In this document: piece by piece, positions 1-10,758 of the stretch
Layout: each line of letters starts with the position of its first letter
Numbering within the stretch: position 1 is the stretch's first letter
Source of the DNA: Pegoplata infirma
Taxonomy: Eukaryota; Arthropoda; Insecta; Diptera; Anthomyiidae
Reading direction: 5' to 3'
DNA: 64,000 nucleotides
Assembly: GCA_963921195.1 (NCBI GenBank)
Contig: OY992537.1
Location: forward strand, 61,988,400 to 62,052,399
Program-made: the position numbers and the translations under genes
The notes under the pieces: model-generated
The model's input: the letters and a program-made list of their open reading frames with translations, nothing else
Told to the model about the DNA's origin: nothing
Database searches by the model: none

Positions 1-1687
1 AAATCGCTGACGTACAAAAAAACTTAATACATTTAACCCAAACAAAGATACAATTAAAAAATATAAATAATTATAATTATAAAGTTAAAACGTAATGGAA
101 GATAATAGAAACAATACGAAAAATGAAATCAAAACAAAAACAAACATAACGAATAAAGCGAATACCAAAACAAACACACACATTTCAATTCCACATACTT
201 GATTAAATAAGCTTTGAGTGAAAATGGAGGAAATAAAAAAAATACTCTCGCAATAAAGCGAATTCTCTCAGAACTGAAAGAAAAATACGAAAAACAACAA
301 AAAATGCCTAAACAAAGATAAATTCGCCGTAGAATATAAAAAAAAGAAGGAAAGAATACAAATATAGAAAAAAATAAATAAAATGAAACTTTCGCAAATG
401 CACTATAAAATATTTTAATAAAAAAATTTTTTAGTATCGCAGAGATATTCGTAGAGTACGGTAGTGCTAATACAAATAAAACGAGAGAAACGATTTAAAT
501 AAATTTTTAAATAAAATAAAAAAAAAAACTAAATACTTAAACGTGGAAGAAAAAATTAAAAGTAGCGAAATTGAAAAAAATAATTTTAATAATACTTTTA
601 ACTAAAATTGAATTTAATTGAAAGTGGAAAAGTTATAAATTCGAGTGCTTTTAAATAATTGAAAAAAAGAATTAAAAATTTAACAAAAAAAAAATAAAAT
701 AAAAATTTTAATAAAAATCTAAAAATTTAATAAAACAAATATTTATAAAAATCAAAAGTTTGTAAAAAATATCAAAAATTTTGTAAACAAATTAAAAATT
801 AAAAAAAAAATTTTTTTTAAAAATTTGTAAAACAAATCAAAAATTTATAAAAACTAAAAAAAAAAATAATTTAATAAATTTAAAGTTTTTCAAAATAATT
901 TAAGTGTTATTAAAATACAAATTTTAAAATAAAATTAAAAGAAATATTAAAAAATATAAAAAATTTTAAAGTTTTATTAAAAAAATAAATTTTAATTTAA
1001 AATAAAAAATTTATATTAAAAAATATAAAAAAATACTTACATTTAATGTATCGTGTGAAGTCAATAAACCAATTCAATTTTTTAAAATTTGTATAAAAAT
1101 TCAAAAAAAGTATTGAAAAATCATATGTTTCAAAATCATATGTTATTTTTTGTGCTATTTAATAATTAAAAAAAAATTATAGTGCTATAAAATAATTTGA
1201 AATGTACCAGTTTTTCACGATCGAAACAATTTTATAACCAAAAAAAAAAGCAGCAACAATAAAATTTGTTAAAAAAAAAAATATAATTTATAAAGTGTGA
1301 ATTATTATTAACATTTAATTTAAACCTGAAAAGAAATTAAATTCATATGGTGCATTAAATCCAAAAAACAAACAAAATAAAATAAAAAATAAAAATTACA
1401 AAATAAAATATAAAAAAATAATTATAATAAAATAAGATCATATCAATTCAAAGTTCGTTTTTATTTAACAAAAAAAATAAAAAAAAATGTGATGGTGTGT
1501 ATGGGTAGAAATGTGTCTTGTTTATTCAACACATTTTGTATATAGAAAATACAAATTTAATTTAAAAAGGTCTGCAATTGTAAAAAATTAAAAGAAACGA
1601 GAGAAAAAATAAAGAAAAAAAAAATAATAAAATCAAGTGATAAAGTTATAAACAAATAAAGAAAATTAAATATTTCGTGTGGTTTAT
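1..1687. other. Adenine-rich unique DNA, no gene seen
   Basis: There is no open frame of useful length and no repeat structure with clear ends. On the given strand A outnumbers T by roughly two to one in most lines, with many A-runs and few C or G. Such strand asymmetry is seen in some long fly 5' untranslated exons and in decayed poly-A-rich DNA. Without transcript data I cannot choose between an untranslated exon, an intron or intergenic sequence. Confidence 0.5.
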
Positions 1688-1695
1688 ATCATGTA

Positions 1696-2271
1696 TAGGG
1701 ATGAGATTTCCATGCAAATGCATGTTTTTTGTCGGTAGTCTAAAAACGATATCGACCAATTATCTTTCCGAATCAAGAAATTTGCGTTAAAATGGCATCG
1801 ATTTGTTTTTGCATATTTTTGCATATTTTGGTGAAAATGCATATTTTTGCATATTTGAGTTTTAAATGCATATTTTGTGCATATTTCCAACTTTTAAGTG
1901 CATATTTTTGCATATTTTGGCATAAATTAGCAAAAACACAAATTGAAATTTATTTGTTTCAAAAACTATTTTAAATTTTAAAAATTTATTTTGGAAATAA
2001 GAAAAATAATTTTTTTTTCTTTAAAATTTTTTTTACAGATTGTCTTAATTTCTAAAAAATCTTGATTTTATAAAGATTTAAATGTTACTATTTAAACCCG
2101 GCGTTTCTTTTTGCTTTTTAAGAAGTTTTTCCTATGAAAACAAAATTTTTATTGCACAAATTTTATTTTTTAGTGCATATTTTTAGGTTTTTTAGTGCAT
2201 ATTTTGAATTTTTTAGCGCATATTTTAAGCGCATATTTTTGATTTTTTAGTGCATGAAAATCTCATCCCTA
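1696..2271. mobile_element. Non-autonomous hAT-type element (copy 1), 576 bp
   Basis: The ends are inverted: TAGGGATGAGATTT at the left and its complement at the right, with a TGCATG run just inside both. The 8-bp target duplication ATCATGTA is perfect (1688-1695 and 2272-2279). An 8-bp duplication with ends beginning TAGGG is characteristic of the hAT superfamily. The interior has no transposase; it is packed with the word GCATATTTTTGCATATTTTG and variants, which keep the same sense on each flank and give it an internally repetitive look. The short open frames inside are by-products of this repetition. It landed immediately beside the terminal repeat of the element at 2281-8936. A decayed relative lies at 11636-14003. 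Confidence 0.88.
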
Positions 2272-2335
2272 ATCATGTATAATAGGGTGATTCAAATTTC
2301 AAAATTTGCGAATTCTGTAGTTTTACGAATCCTTA

Positions 2336-2970
2336 CACTTAAATACACCAATTAGCAGAAAAATCTGCTGAAAATACACCCATTTTAGGCCAATGAGAAT
2401 CTGCTAATTTAAGCTAAACTCGGTTTGCTAAATTTCAGTCTTGATTGTATTGGTGAAACCAGCAGATAAATCTGTCAAGACAGCAGACAAATCTGCTAAT
2501 CACAAGTAAATGCAAGAACATTTTCAAAGTTTTTTTTGTGTTTTTTTAAGTGCTAACTTTTTTAAGTTAAACTGATTTTCAAGAATAAAATTTCCATTTT
2601 TTTTTTTAAATTCAAACAAAAAAACTTATAATTTTTTTTTTCAGAAAGGAATAACGAAATATTTCTGTAAAATTAACAAAACAATCTGCGGTTTTGAAAT
2701 TTTTGTTCTGCATTTTTTTAACTTGAAAAAATGCAGAAGAAAAATTGCATTTCTAAAAATTATAGACATTTCTGCTATTCCCATACCGGTTTCAAACACT
2801 CCAGTTAGTGTTTTTTTTAAATAATTTTTAATTTTAGGATTTTAAATTTGACAATAATAAAAAAAAAAAATATTTGGAACATTTTTGCAAAAAAAAATGT
2901 CAACAGTTTTTTTCTCTAAAACTACAATATAATCTGCTAAAAAACTGCACAAAAATATTTTGAGATTCAG
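2336..2970. repeat. AGCAGA/TCTGCT-word-rich repeat DNA
   Basis: The words AGCAGA and TCTGCT recur on both strands (for example near 2352, 2463, 2500, 2690, 2775 and 2935) and again after the nested fold-back element near 4830. This indicates a single miniature element of low complexity that was split by the later insertion at 2976-4781. Its own ends are uncertain. Possible left end: ACACTTAAATACACC near 2336. Possible right end: TTTTGAGT near 4910. Confidence 0.4.
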
Positions 2971-2975
2971 CTAAC

Positions 2976-4781
2976 CACGGTGAGCCTCAGCGATGTTCAG
3001 GTTGAACTTTAGTGTCGACGAAAAGTGTAAATGCAGTTCGATTTCTACATGATTAGTTGTCACAAAACTGTTTTCAGCGAAATCGTAGCTGATCGCATTC
3101 GCGAGATATCGCGAAATTAGTGATTTTATATTTTAAAAAATTTTGATATTGAAGTTTTTTAAATATTTTCAAAAACTGAGTATACAGTTTTCATTGTACT
3201 TATTTTAAGGTCACAAAACAGTAAACATCGAAATCCTATCTTCTTCAGTTCGCGAGAAATCGCGAAATCACTTTTTTGTCAATTTTTGTTTTTCAACTTT
3301 TTCTAGGTTTTTTTCAAATGTTGTGGAAAGCTGATATGCACTTTAATGTGTACGTGATCGAAGGTCATAAGGGTGTTGACATCAAAGTTGTAGGTGTACA
3401 CTGTCGCAAGATATCGCGGAATTATTTATATATTTTTTATTATTTTTTTTTATTTTTCAATTTTGCATGTTCTTTTGAAATGGTGTAAAAACGTGGTATG
3501 CATTTTTATTTGTACATGATAAAAAGACATTCAACTGCTAACACAAAAGTCCTATGTGGTCAATTCTTTAAGGAATCGCAAAGTTAATATTAAATCTATT
3601 ATTTATAAATCTATTAAGAATTCCTTTAGCCTGTTCATTGATTTATTTCAAATATCTAAAAAAAATTGAAAAATTTTTCGCGATTTTTCGCGAAAATTAG
3701 CGTCAATATTTAGATTTCAGCAGTTTTACCACCTTCACTTACGGGCAATTCAAACTGCATACCATATACTTGTCGTTACTTAAAATTTTTTTTTTTGATA
3801 CCAAAGAAAAAAAAGTAATTTATTATAAAAGCTCGTACAGTAATTTTGCGATTTCTCGGGAAATTGATCGTCTATAATTTTTATGCTTGCAGTTTTGTCA
3901 CCTCTAATAACCTCGAATTCAAACTGCATACCACATTTTTGTCGCTAATTGAAGTATATGTTTTTACAGACCACAAATAACACAAATTAATGAATAAATA
4001 GTAGATAAGCGAGTTTTTTTGCGATATCTCGAAGAATTAAGCAGCTAGAATTTAAATGTTAACAGCCTTATGACCTTTGATCAATAGCAAGTCAAACTGC
4101 ATTTCGTGTTTTTCAACAATGTTAAAGAAACTTCTTTTATTAATCAAAACAAGAAATACCCCCAAAAAGCTGTTTTTCGCTATTTCTCGCGAAAGTGAGC
4201 AGCTATAATTTTTTTGGGGGCAGTTTTAATTTCTTCCAGCATGTTAAAATCAAACTGCTTACCACTTTTTTTTTATCATTTCTAAAGAACCGGGTTTAAC
4301 ATATAATAAAAAAAAATATATATATATATAATTACGCGATATTTCGCGAAATTTAGCACCTACAATTTTGATGTCAATAGCTGTGTGACCTTTGATCAAC
4401 CACAAGTAAAACTGCATACCATGTTTTTATGAAATTTAAAAAAATCATATATGAAGATAAAAACAAAAATAAAAACAGCAAAAAAGTAATTTCGCGATTT
4501 CTCGCGAAATTGAGAAGATATGATTTCGCTGTTAACTGTGTTGTGACATGTAAATAAATACAATTAAAACTGCATACCCAGTTTTTGAAGATATTTAAAA
4601 AACTTCATTGTCAAAATTTTAGAAAATACAAAAACACTAATTTCGCGATATCTCGCGATTGCGATCAGCTACGATTTCGCTGTTAACAGTTTTGTGACAT
4701 TTATTCATGTAGAAATCGAACTGCGCTTACACTTTTCGTCGACACTAAAGTTCAACCTGAACATCGCTGAGGCTCACCGTG
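2976..4781. mobile_element. Fold-back CMC/Chapaev-like non-autonomous element (copy 1), 1806 bp
   Basis: Long, near-perfect inverted ends begin CACGGTGAGCCTCAGCGATG and continue for more than 70 bp. The 4-bp target duplication TAAC is perfect (2972-2975 and 4782-4785). A 4-bp duplication with ends starting CAC fits the Chapaev branch of the CACTA-Mirage-Chapaev superfamily. The interior consists of degenerate units of about 200 bp. Each carries a palindrome of the CGCGATATCTCGCG type, a GTCACAAAACTG-like word and a TGCATACC-like word. The left-half units run opposite to the right-half units, so the whole element can fold into one long imperfect hairpin. There is no transposase. The copy at 11668-13064 shares ends and interior and has its own 4-bp duplication, which confirms the boundaries. 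Confidence 0.87.
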
Positions 4782-5051
4782 TAACAGAATCAATAAAATT
4801 TCAGAACAATTTCTGTTATGGAATGAAAATATTTCAGCAGAAAAAATGTGCTTAAGTTTGCTAATTTAAATTGAAAGTCATTTTACAGATTTTTTGATAG
4901 AGCTTTTCTTTTGAGTATGGCTATTACACAGGCCATCAAAAAAAGGTTTTGACCCAGAAACTACACCCACTAATGCGTACACCCAAAAAAAAAACATTGT
5001 AAAATAACAAGAAAAACTTGTAACTTTTAATTTTTGCTACCTCCTACCTCC

Positions 5052-6310
5052 GAGCTCGCGAAACAAGGTGCTGATGGTATTGGTATTTCTGTACATATTG
5101 ATCCACCAATCCAGCACTTCAGATCGCTACGCGACATTCAAAACCCTGCAATGGCTAATAAGGGGTGGTCTAATAAGAGGTGGATAACAAGTATCTTTTT
5201 AAAAATGCAATAAAATGATCAATACTCAACTTTTTTTGGAATGTTATGGCTTTATTTAAAAGAGCAAACATTCCCATTGTTTATGGCAAACGACTTCATT
5301 GATGCGTCCTCGGCTTGCTCCGCTGTATCGCGTTGTAGAGCAGTACTGCGCTGCCAAACTGCACGTTTTTCGAAAAAAAGTTTTTATCCGAAATAAAGCA
5401 CTCAAATTAGGTTATGCTAACAAACAAATTGCTACATCTTGGGATCGTAAAACTCGCACGGTATTGTAAAGAACCAAATTCATATTTTCAAAAATACAGC
5501 TGAAAACCCAATTTTCGTCAAAGATGAGCGCTACAGAGCCATGATTACCGATTTTATGTTGGCCGCAAAAAAATATATCAACTTGGATGACATTTATTTT
5601 CAGAAGGATGTCTCAATATGTCCCACAGTCCATCAAACAATCGATATTTTGCGCACTTAGTTCGGAAATCGTGTTTTTAGCCATATTTGCGTTGACAATT
5701 GATCACTTCAACGCTGCCAATTAAAACCTTTAGACATTTTTTGAGGGGTCTCGTTAAAGATCCATGCATCATGGGAAATCCAGAAATGTTCTAGGCCCTT
5801 TCGACGAATATCGTTCAATCCATTCGTGAGCTAGAAACAAAAACATTAGGAAAATGGGTGCCGAGGATGAGCTACTGCAGAGCTAACCCAGGCAGACGCA
5901 TAAATGAAGTCGTTTGCCATAAATAATAGGAATATTTGCTCTTTTAAATAAAGCCATAAGGTTCCAAAACTATTGAGTATTGTAAGTGTTTTATTACATG
6001 TTTTAAAAAGATACTTGTTATTGGACCACCCTGTAGAAAGTGGAGAGAGCTAACAACAAGTGCGCTCAGTAGAAGATTGTGGGCATGCTACAATCTAAGA
6101 AAAACTGAATACTTACTCTCACTCACCAGATGGAACTGCCGTGTACTTACTGGAGTGATCACCGGGCACTGCCTAATAGGTTATCATTGAAAGAAAATGG
6201 GACTTATTTCTGATGCCAGCTGTAGAAGGTGCGATGAACCTAACACTGAAGAAACGGTCGAACATAGTCTTTGCCAATGTCCTGCTTTAGCCAGAACCCG
6301 CACATATTAG
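5052..6310 (+). pseudogene. Jockey-like non-LTR retrotransposon remnant: C-terminal RNase H and zinc-knuckle part, split by a mariner element
   Basis: Two segments read in the forward direction. Segment 5052-5158 gives ELAKQGADG, the context of the last RNase H helix in reverse transcriptases of jockey-clade elements. Segment 6038-6310 gives LTGVITGHC, then a stop at 6188-6190, then MGLISDASCRRC and VEHSLCQCPALART, ending in a stop at 6308-6310. The LTG-GHC motif followed by a CxxC...H...C cluster matches the C-terminus of pol in this class, next to the RNase H domain. The two segments are separated exactly by the element at 5161-6033 and would join across it. The open frame has an internal stop and no upstream reverse transcriptase, so it is a dead 5'-truncated copy. 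The superfamily call is from motif recognition, not a search. Confidence 0.72.
5161..6033 (+). mobile_element. Mariner-like element, internally deleted, with transposase remnant
   Basis: It is flanked by TA at 5159-5160 and 6034-6035. The inverted ends (AGGGGTGGTC at left; complement of CAGGGTGGTCC at right) continue imperfectly for about 150 bp through AACAAGTATCTTTTTAAAA and on into TTATGGCAAACGACTTCAT. Inside are transposase pieces. 5521-5660 reads KDERYRAMITDF, DIYFQKD and TIDILRT, the region of the second catalytic aspartate (FQxD). 5866-5925 reads RMSYCRANPGRR followed by INEVVCHK, the usual C-terminus of this insect mariner family. Stops, frame shifts and loss of the middle part show it is inactive. 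An intact transposase of this family is about 340 residues. It inserted into the RNase H remnant. Confidence 0.82.
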
Positions 6311-6584
6311 GCAGATATGACTTCGAGAGCTTGGTCTTTGACTCCGTCACCTCTAACCTCTAATCTAACCTAACCTTCTATTTGACAAGAATTCCTTGTA
6401 GTTTTACAAGCTTTTTACCCAAAATATTGTAATTTTACAAGATTTTTACCAAAAAAATTGTAAATTTACAACTTTTTTGGCGCAATAAAACTTACAAGGA
6501 ATTCTCGTAAATTTACTAGATTTTTTTTGTAAAAAAACTTTAAAATTTGTAAAATTACAAAAAAATTTTAAAATTACAATTTCT

Positions 6585-7166
6585 CATTGTACAACAATTA
6601 TTATTTCTCAGAAATAATTAATATGGACTCAAACCGAACTAAATATAAATTCAGTTATAAAATATACAGTCCAACAATATATAAACACAATTAATACACA
6701 ACTCATAAGGTACATTGCAATTTAGTAATATTTCTAAGAATTAGAAATATGAAACAAAAATTCAAACCTAACGGACATTTTTCAAGACTTGAAAAGTCCT
6801 ACTAAGGGTTAACAATGGGAAAAATACAACTCTGTTAAAAGTTAAGATGGATTAAGTTTCTGCCAAATGAATACAACACGAATTAATGGTGAATACGGGT
6901 TATTCAACACAAAGAGGAGTAATTCCAATTCTTAATTTCTTCAAAAGTTTCATTTAAATGGCTAATTTTAATCTGACACACATTAAGTGTGTGGCAATCG
7001 AAGGAGTGCTGATGATGGAAGGGTGGCATCTTCCGAAAGCTGTCGACATCTCCACTTAGCCTGTGTTGTCACTTGATTTTTTTCAGATTTTCACATTGTA
7101 CAACAATTATTATTTCTCAGAAATAATTAATATGGACTCAAACCGAACTAAATATAAATTCAGTTA
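6585..7166. repeat. 582-bp unit flanked by identical-looking 73-bp direct repeats
   Basis: The 73 bases from CATTGTACAACAATTATT to AAATTCAGTTA occur at 6585-6657 and again at 7094-7166 with no difference that I can see. The 436 bp between them are less AT-rich than the surroundings and show no coding frame. The arrangement could be a very small LTR-type (TRIM-like) element or a recent tandem duplication. No primer-binding site or polypurine tract is evident, so the class stays open. Confidence 0.6.
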
Positions 7167-7299
7167 ATTACAAAAAAATTTAAATTTCGATCAAAAATTT
7201 TTTGTTAAAAAACATGGAAAACTGTCAAATATTGGTAAAATGGTAAAATTTTTGTGTGTACAAATGGTGTTTTTTGTGTGTAAAAATAATACGTTAGTA

Positions 7300-8503
7300 G
7301 ATTTACCAATTTTTTTTGCAAATGCTAGTAAACTAACTTTTAGCAAATTTTTAGTTGAGATTAGCATGTTAGCAAAAATAGCTTGTGAACTTCATTTAGC
7401 GCATTAGCAACTTTAAACAAAATTTGAACTTATTTTTTTTGCTAAATTTAAAATTGAGTTGAAAAAATTTTTACAAGCTTTTTTGCTAATATTAGCAAAA
7501 ATAAATTAAAAACTTAAAATGGCGCTATCTCGGAAACTAAGCCAGATAGAGCACAATGGAGGCCATAGTATCGCCGGTCCTCTTCACATGTGTCCTAACT
7601 TTGGATCCAAAAATATTAGCATTCCCGACACAACAAAAAATCCAAAAGCATTTTTGTAGCACTCAACACGTAGAACAAGACCGCAAAAAAACCAAAAGCT
7701 CTCCGAGTAATATTTTTGAAGTTATCGAGTTTTTTTAATTCTCAAAACCCCAGTGGTCCCCTTAAATCAAAACGGACACAAATTTTGGATCAAAATGACG
7801 ATTTTTAAGGAACCCAACTAGGGGTAGGCCCATCGGGGTCTGGACCTATTATGTCCGATATGTTGTTAAGAACGAAAATTAATTCGACACGTATTTTTTT
7901 TTTAGCGGCCCAAACTCATTTTTAGGGAGGGTTGATTTGTATGGGGGGAAATTGACCTTTTCCCGTTTTTTACGATTTACGCCTATTTAAACAAAATTAA
8001 TATAGGCATGTGTGCTTACAACGGGCCAAAGAAGTTAATATTTTTCGACTTATTAACAAAAATGTCCTAAAAATTTGGTATTTTACCCAATATGACGAAA
8101 AGTTGTGCGTGTTTGGACACGTTCTTAGCACACGCAGATAGTTTTTCCAAAGACCTTTAATATGGTATGTAGCATGACTAGGTTTCTTTGCATAATATAG
8201 GAAATAAACGAAAAAAACTAAAAAATGACCTTGTCTCCCCCCCTCCTTTTTACCCCCTAAATATGAATTTGGCCACTAAAAAAAAACACATGTCTCTTTA
8301 TTTTTTCTGGTCTACAGAATAAAACCAATTCCATAAAAATCCGCGGGTGACACTAGGGAGACTTCCCTTGTAAGTTGAAATTAAAAAAAATTTCAGTTAA
8401 CTAATTTTTGGCAAACCATTTTTGCTAACTTTAGCAAATAAATTGTGGGTTCAAAATCAGCAAATTTTCTTGTAGCTTTTTTTGCTAACATTATTTTTTT
8501 TGA
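7300..8503. mobile_element. TTAGCAAA-word MITE with nested insertion; right end near 8503
   Basis: TTAGCAAA, TTTGCTAA and similar words crowd 7300-7500 and 8395-8490. The right end, TTTGCTAACATTA then T-run then GAGTGT, is shared almost word for word with 24644-24746, including the segment around ATTGTGGGTTCAA and CAGCAAATTTTCTTGTAG. Shared ends at two sites 16 kb apart support a real element family. The sequence 7505-8370 in the middle is a different element inserted into it. The left end is not resolved. Confidence 0.55.
7505..8370. mobile_element. CAAGGGAAGT-end element (PIF/Harbinger-like), copy 1, partial boundary
   Basis: The right end at 8361-8370 is ACTTCCCTTG followed by TAA, the same end and duplication as the complete element at 20772-21359. 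The interior 8025-8370 matches 54905-55780 in inverted orientation (TTTCTTTGCATAATATAG, AGCGGCCC/AGTGGCC, GACACGT). Inside the copy, 7885-7990 repeats 8220-8300 in the opposite sense, so the element is partly self-complementary. The left boundary is uncertain and I place it where the TTAGCAAA words stop. No transposase is present. Confidence 0.5.
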
Positions 8504-8940
8504 GTGTTGAAATAGAGCTTATTCATTACATTACAGTTACAACTCTTCTGTACAAAAAAAGCAACAGCAACAACCAAATACGAATTGAAAATCATGATTT
8601 GGTTGACACTTGCTTAACAGCCAACTTAATATATCGGTCTAGAGCGACCGTAGGAAGGCTTTTAATAGCAAATATTTCACAGGTGGTCATGGGTTCAAAA
8701 CGTGGCGGCGGAATCTGTTAATAATTTTCACATATAAAAAATAACAAAAAAATTTGATCGCAACAATGATAGATTAATTTTGTTGATCAATAGATTAATT
8801 TTCAAAATTTCCAACTATTTATGGTTGCAAATGTAACAAATCTACAATATCATTGTTGAAGTTTCGAAACCGTTCAAGTGGTTGTCACAGGCTTTATTCG
8901 ATTATGGCAACCGTAACGTATTTGAATCACCCTATTGTAT

Positions 8941-9270
8941 ACATATAAAATAAGTCAAATGATGGAAATTTTTAAAGTGTCAGATTTAAATTAAAAAAAT
9001 AAATAAATTTTTTCCATAAAATTAGAAAAATATTTATGAAAACAACGATTTTTTTTGTATTAAAGGTAGAGTAATATTGTTTTGTATTATTATATAACAA
9101 AAAAGTACCTTTTGTGTCACTCTGATATAGAAGGGGACTTTTCAAAGTTCAAAGAAATTAACTTAATATTAATTATAACTTATTTTCGAAGTAAAAATTT
9201 GTAATAGCAATATTTGCAAGTAAATGCGATAAATATTAGTGGCAAATCAGTATTATAGTTTTTATAGCCT
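8941..9270. other. AT-rich unique DNA, nothing recognised
   Basis: There are short poly-A and poly-T runs and no repeat ends, palindromes or open frames worth noting. Confidence 0.5.
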
Positions 9271-9274
9271 CTAA

Positions 9275-10022
9275 CTACAGTATACCCTGCGTGTGTAATG
9301 CCTTAAAATATCGGTGGGGAACCCCATAAGGTATATATTATTGAACCATGAGCGATGTAATATTAATATATTCCCGAGTAAACATGTTAAGATATATTCC
9401 TATATATCACATCTTATCCGAGGTTTGAAATATCAGTACTTATCCGAGTAATATCAGTACTGATCCGATATTTGAAAGATCAGCACTGATGCGAAAAATG
9501 GACCGCTAAGATCAGTTTTAATCGGACGGATAGTAAAAACATTTTTTTGGATGAAATTGTATCCGTCCGATTTAAACTGATCTAATCTCAGCGATCCATT
9601 TTTCGGATTAGTACTGATCCTTCACATTTTTACTTGGGTTATTGATTCCTAACAAATTTTAAGAAATTCTAGCGATGTAATATTAATATATTATTGGTCT
9701 GTGATAGAGTTTAAGAAAATCTAGCGATGTCCGTCTGTAGAAACCACGATGCTGCCCAAACAAAAAGAGCTAGGCCACTGAAGTTTGACAAAAATATGTC
9801 TTATGTTTGTGATAAGGTTAGGTTCGGAGATGGGCAAAATTGGATCAGGGGGAATCATTTTCTTGAAGAACTGAAACAAACCCAGAAAAACTAAATTTTT
9901 TAAATGTTTTTATGTATATTTGTTCAACAAATGTATCAGTTTTATGCCTTTTGATGTTAATCGACCTGCACTTGGACCAACGGGATTAGACGCCCATTTT
10001 TGGGGCATGGTTTAGAAAATAA
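9275..10022 (+). mobile_element. DINE-1/Helentron-like interspersed repeat, 5' part, interrupted
   Basis: It begins with the TATACCCTGCGTGTGTAATG block, continues to CCCATAAGGTATATATTATTG, then (after the nested MITE) GATGTCCGTCTGT, GCCCAAACAAAAAGAGCTAG and GTTCGGAGATGGGCAAAAT. This order (TATACCC box, CCATAAAGTATATATT, GTCCGTCTGT, 'cccaaac...agagctag') is the typical layout of DINE-1-type repeats in higher flies; the class name is from memory of that family. The 9353-9374 segment GCGATGTAATATTAATATAT is duplicated at 9673-9694. The 3' end is not clear beyond about 10020. Confidence 0.65.
9373..9638. mobile_element. CCCGAGTAAA-end fold-back MITE, copy 1, 266 bp
   Basis: The ends are CCCGAGTAAACATG and the complement of CCCAAGTAAAAATG. 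The interior is built from GATCAGTACTGATCC-like palindromes and GATCAGTTTTAATCGGACGG mirrored by CCGTCCGATTTAAACTGATC, so nearly the full length can pair. It sits inside the DINE-like copy. Flanking bases are TT on both sides, a 2-bp duplication at best. A second member with the same ends is at 62711-63399. Confidence 0.65.
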
Positions 10023-10417
10023 TGAAAAATAATGGTAAAATTATATTATTGGAGCGTAAAAAATCATAAAACATAAATTTGTGTGCGTTTAAGGTAAGGG
10101 GAAAAAACTCTCCCAAAACTTCCCTGTCGAAATTTTTTTTTGACTTTTTTATTGAAAATTTGGAGTTGTTATCTTCAAACATTTTTAATTTATATTTTTT
10201 TTGCTTCTCGTGTAAAATAAACAAAATTGATAGTTACTGCCTTTTGGATTTAAGGTGACGGCATACACTTCTTAAATGCAAAATTCATTCAAACTCATTT
10301 TTTGCTTTTTTGTAAAATTTTCTCATTAAAAAAAGAACAAAAAAAAATACAAGCAGATTTGCAAACGATCGCATAATTGTACGAATGCATATAACATTTA
10401 TGTACCGTAAATTTTAA

Positions 10418-10758
10418 ATGTTTTATGTGCCAGCTACATGTGTATTGTATTTAAAATGCAGTGCTTTCAAGCAAACAGTTACCGGCATAATTGAATAAAC
10501 GTGTATGAAATTTAAGTATTTAAAAAAAATTTACTAACGAAAAATTTGGTAAAACATTATTACAATCCGATAATTTTTCTCTACGAAAAATGTTTTATGT
10601 GCCAGCTACATGTGTATTGTATTTAAAATGCAGTGCTTTCAAGCAAACAGTTACTGGCATAATTGAATAAACGTGTATGAAACTTAAGTATTTAAAAAAA
10701 TTTTACTAACGAAAAATTTGGTAAAACATAATCCGAGAATTTTTCTCTACGAAAAATG
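10418..10758. repeat. 172-bp tandem duplication
   Basis: The block starting TGTTTTATGTGCCAGCTACA at 10419 repeats at 10591 with very few changes (for example TTACCGGCAT versus TTACTGGCAT, GAAATTTAAG versus GAAACTTAAG). The period is about 172 bp. The second copy runs into the minisatellite that follows, and the first ends with the same TTTTTCTCTACGAAAAATGT word. The duplication junction therefore lies at that word, consistent with unequal exchange between minisatellite-like sequences. Confidence 0.8.

Larger units (their letters stand above)
4986..7257. mobile_element. Possible TA-flanked MITE with TTGTAAATTTACAA words, carrying nested insertions
   Basis: The left end reads CACCCAAAAAAAAAACATTG after TA; the right end complements to CACACAAAAATTTTACC before TA. 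The words TTGTAAA, TTTACAA and AATTACAA recur near 5000, 6370-6590 and 7170-7260, on both sides of the retrotransposon fragment, which is what a split element would leave. The ends resemble those of the clear TA-flanked elements at 18545 and 26392. Boundaries are tentative because the A-runs at the ends carry little information. Confidence 0.35.
2281..8936. mobile_element. Composite element bounded by 17-bp perfect inverted repeats
   Basis: AATAGGGTGATTCAAAT at 2281-2297 is repeated exactly as its complement at 8920-8936. The 4 bases outside each end are GTAT (2277-2280 and 8937-8940). This suggests one element, or a pair of copies acting as a unit, of 6.66 kb. The interior is mostly other elements: the fold-back element at 2976-4781, the RNase H remnant with its mariner insertion, and the TTAGCAAA-rich MITE ending near 8503. 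The original element was therefore probably much shorter and was later inflated by nested insertions. No transposase belonging to it can be recognised. The 4-bp duplication is short and TA-rich, so chance cannot be excluded; the exact 17-bp ends are the stronger evidence. Confidence 0.65.
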
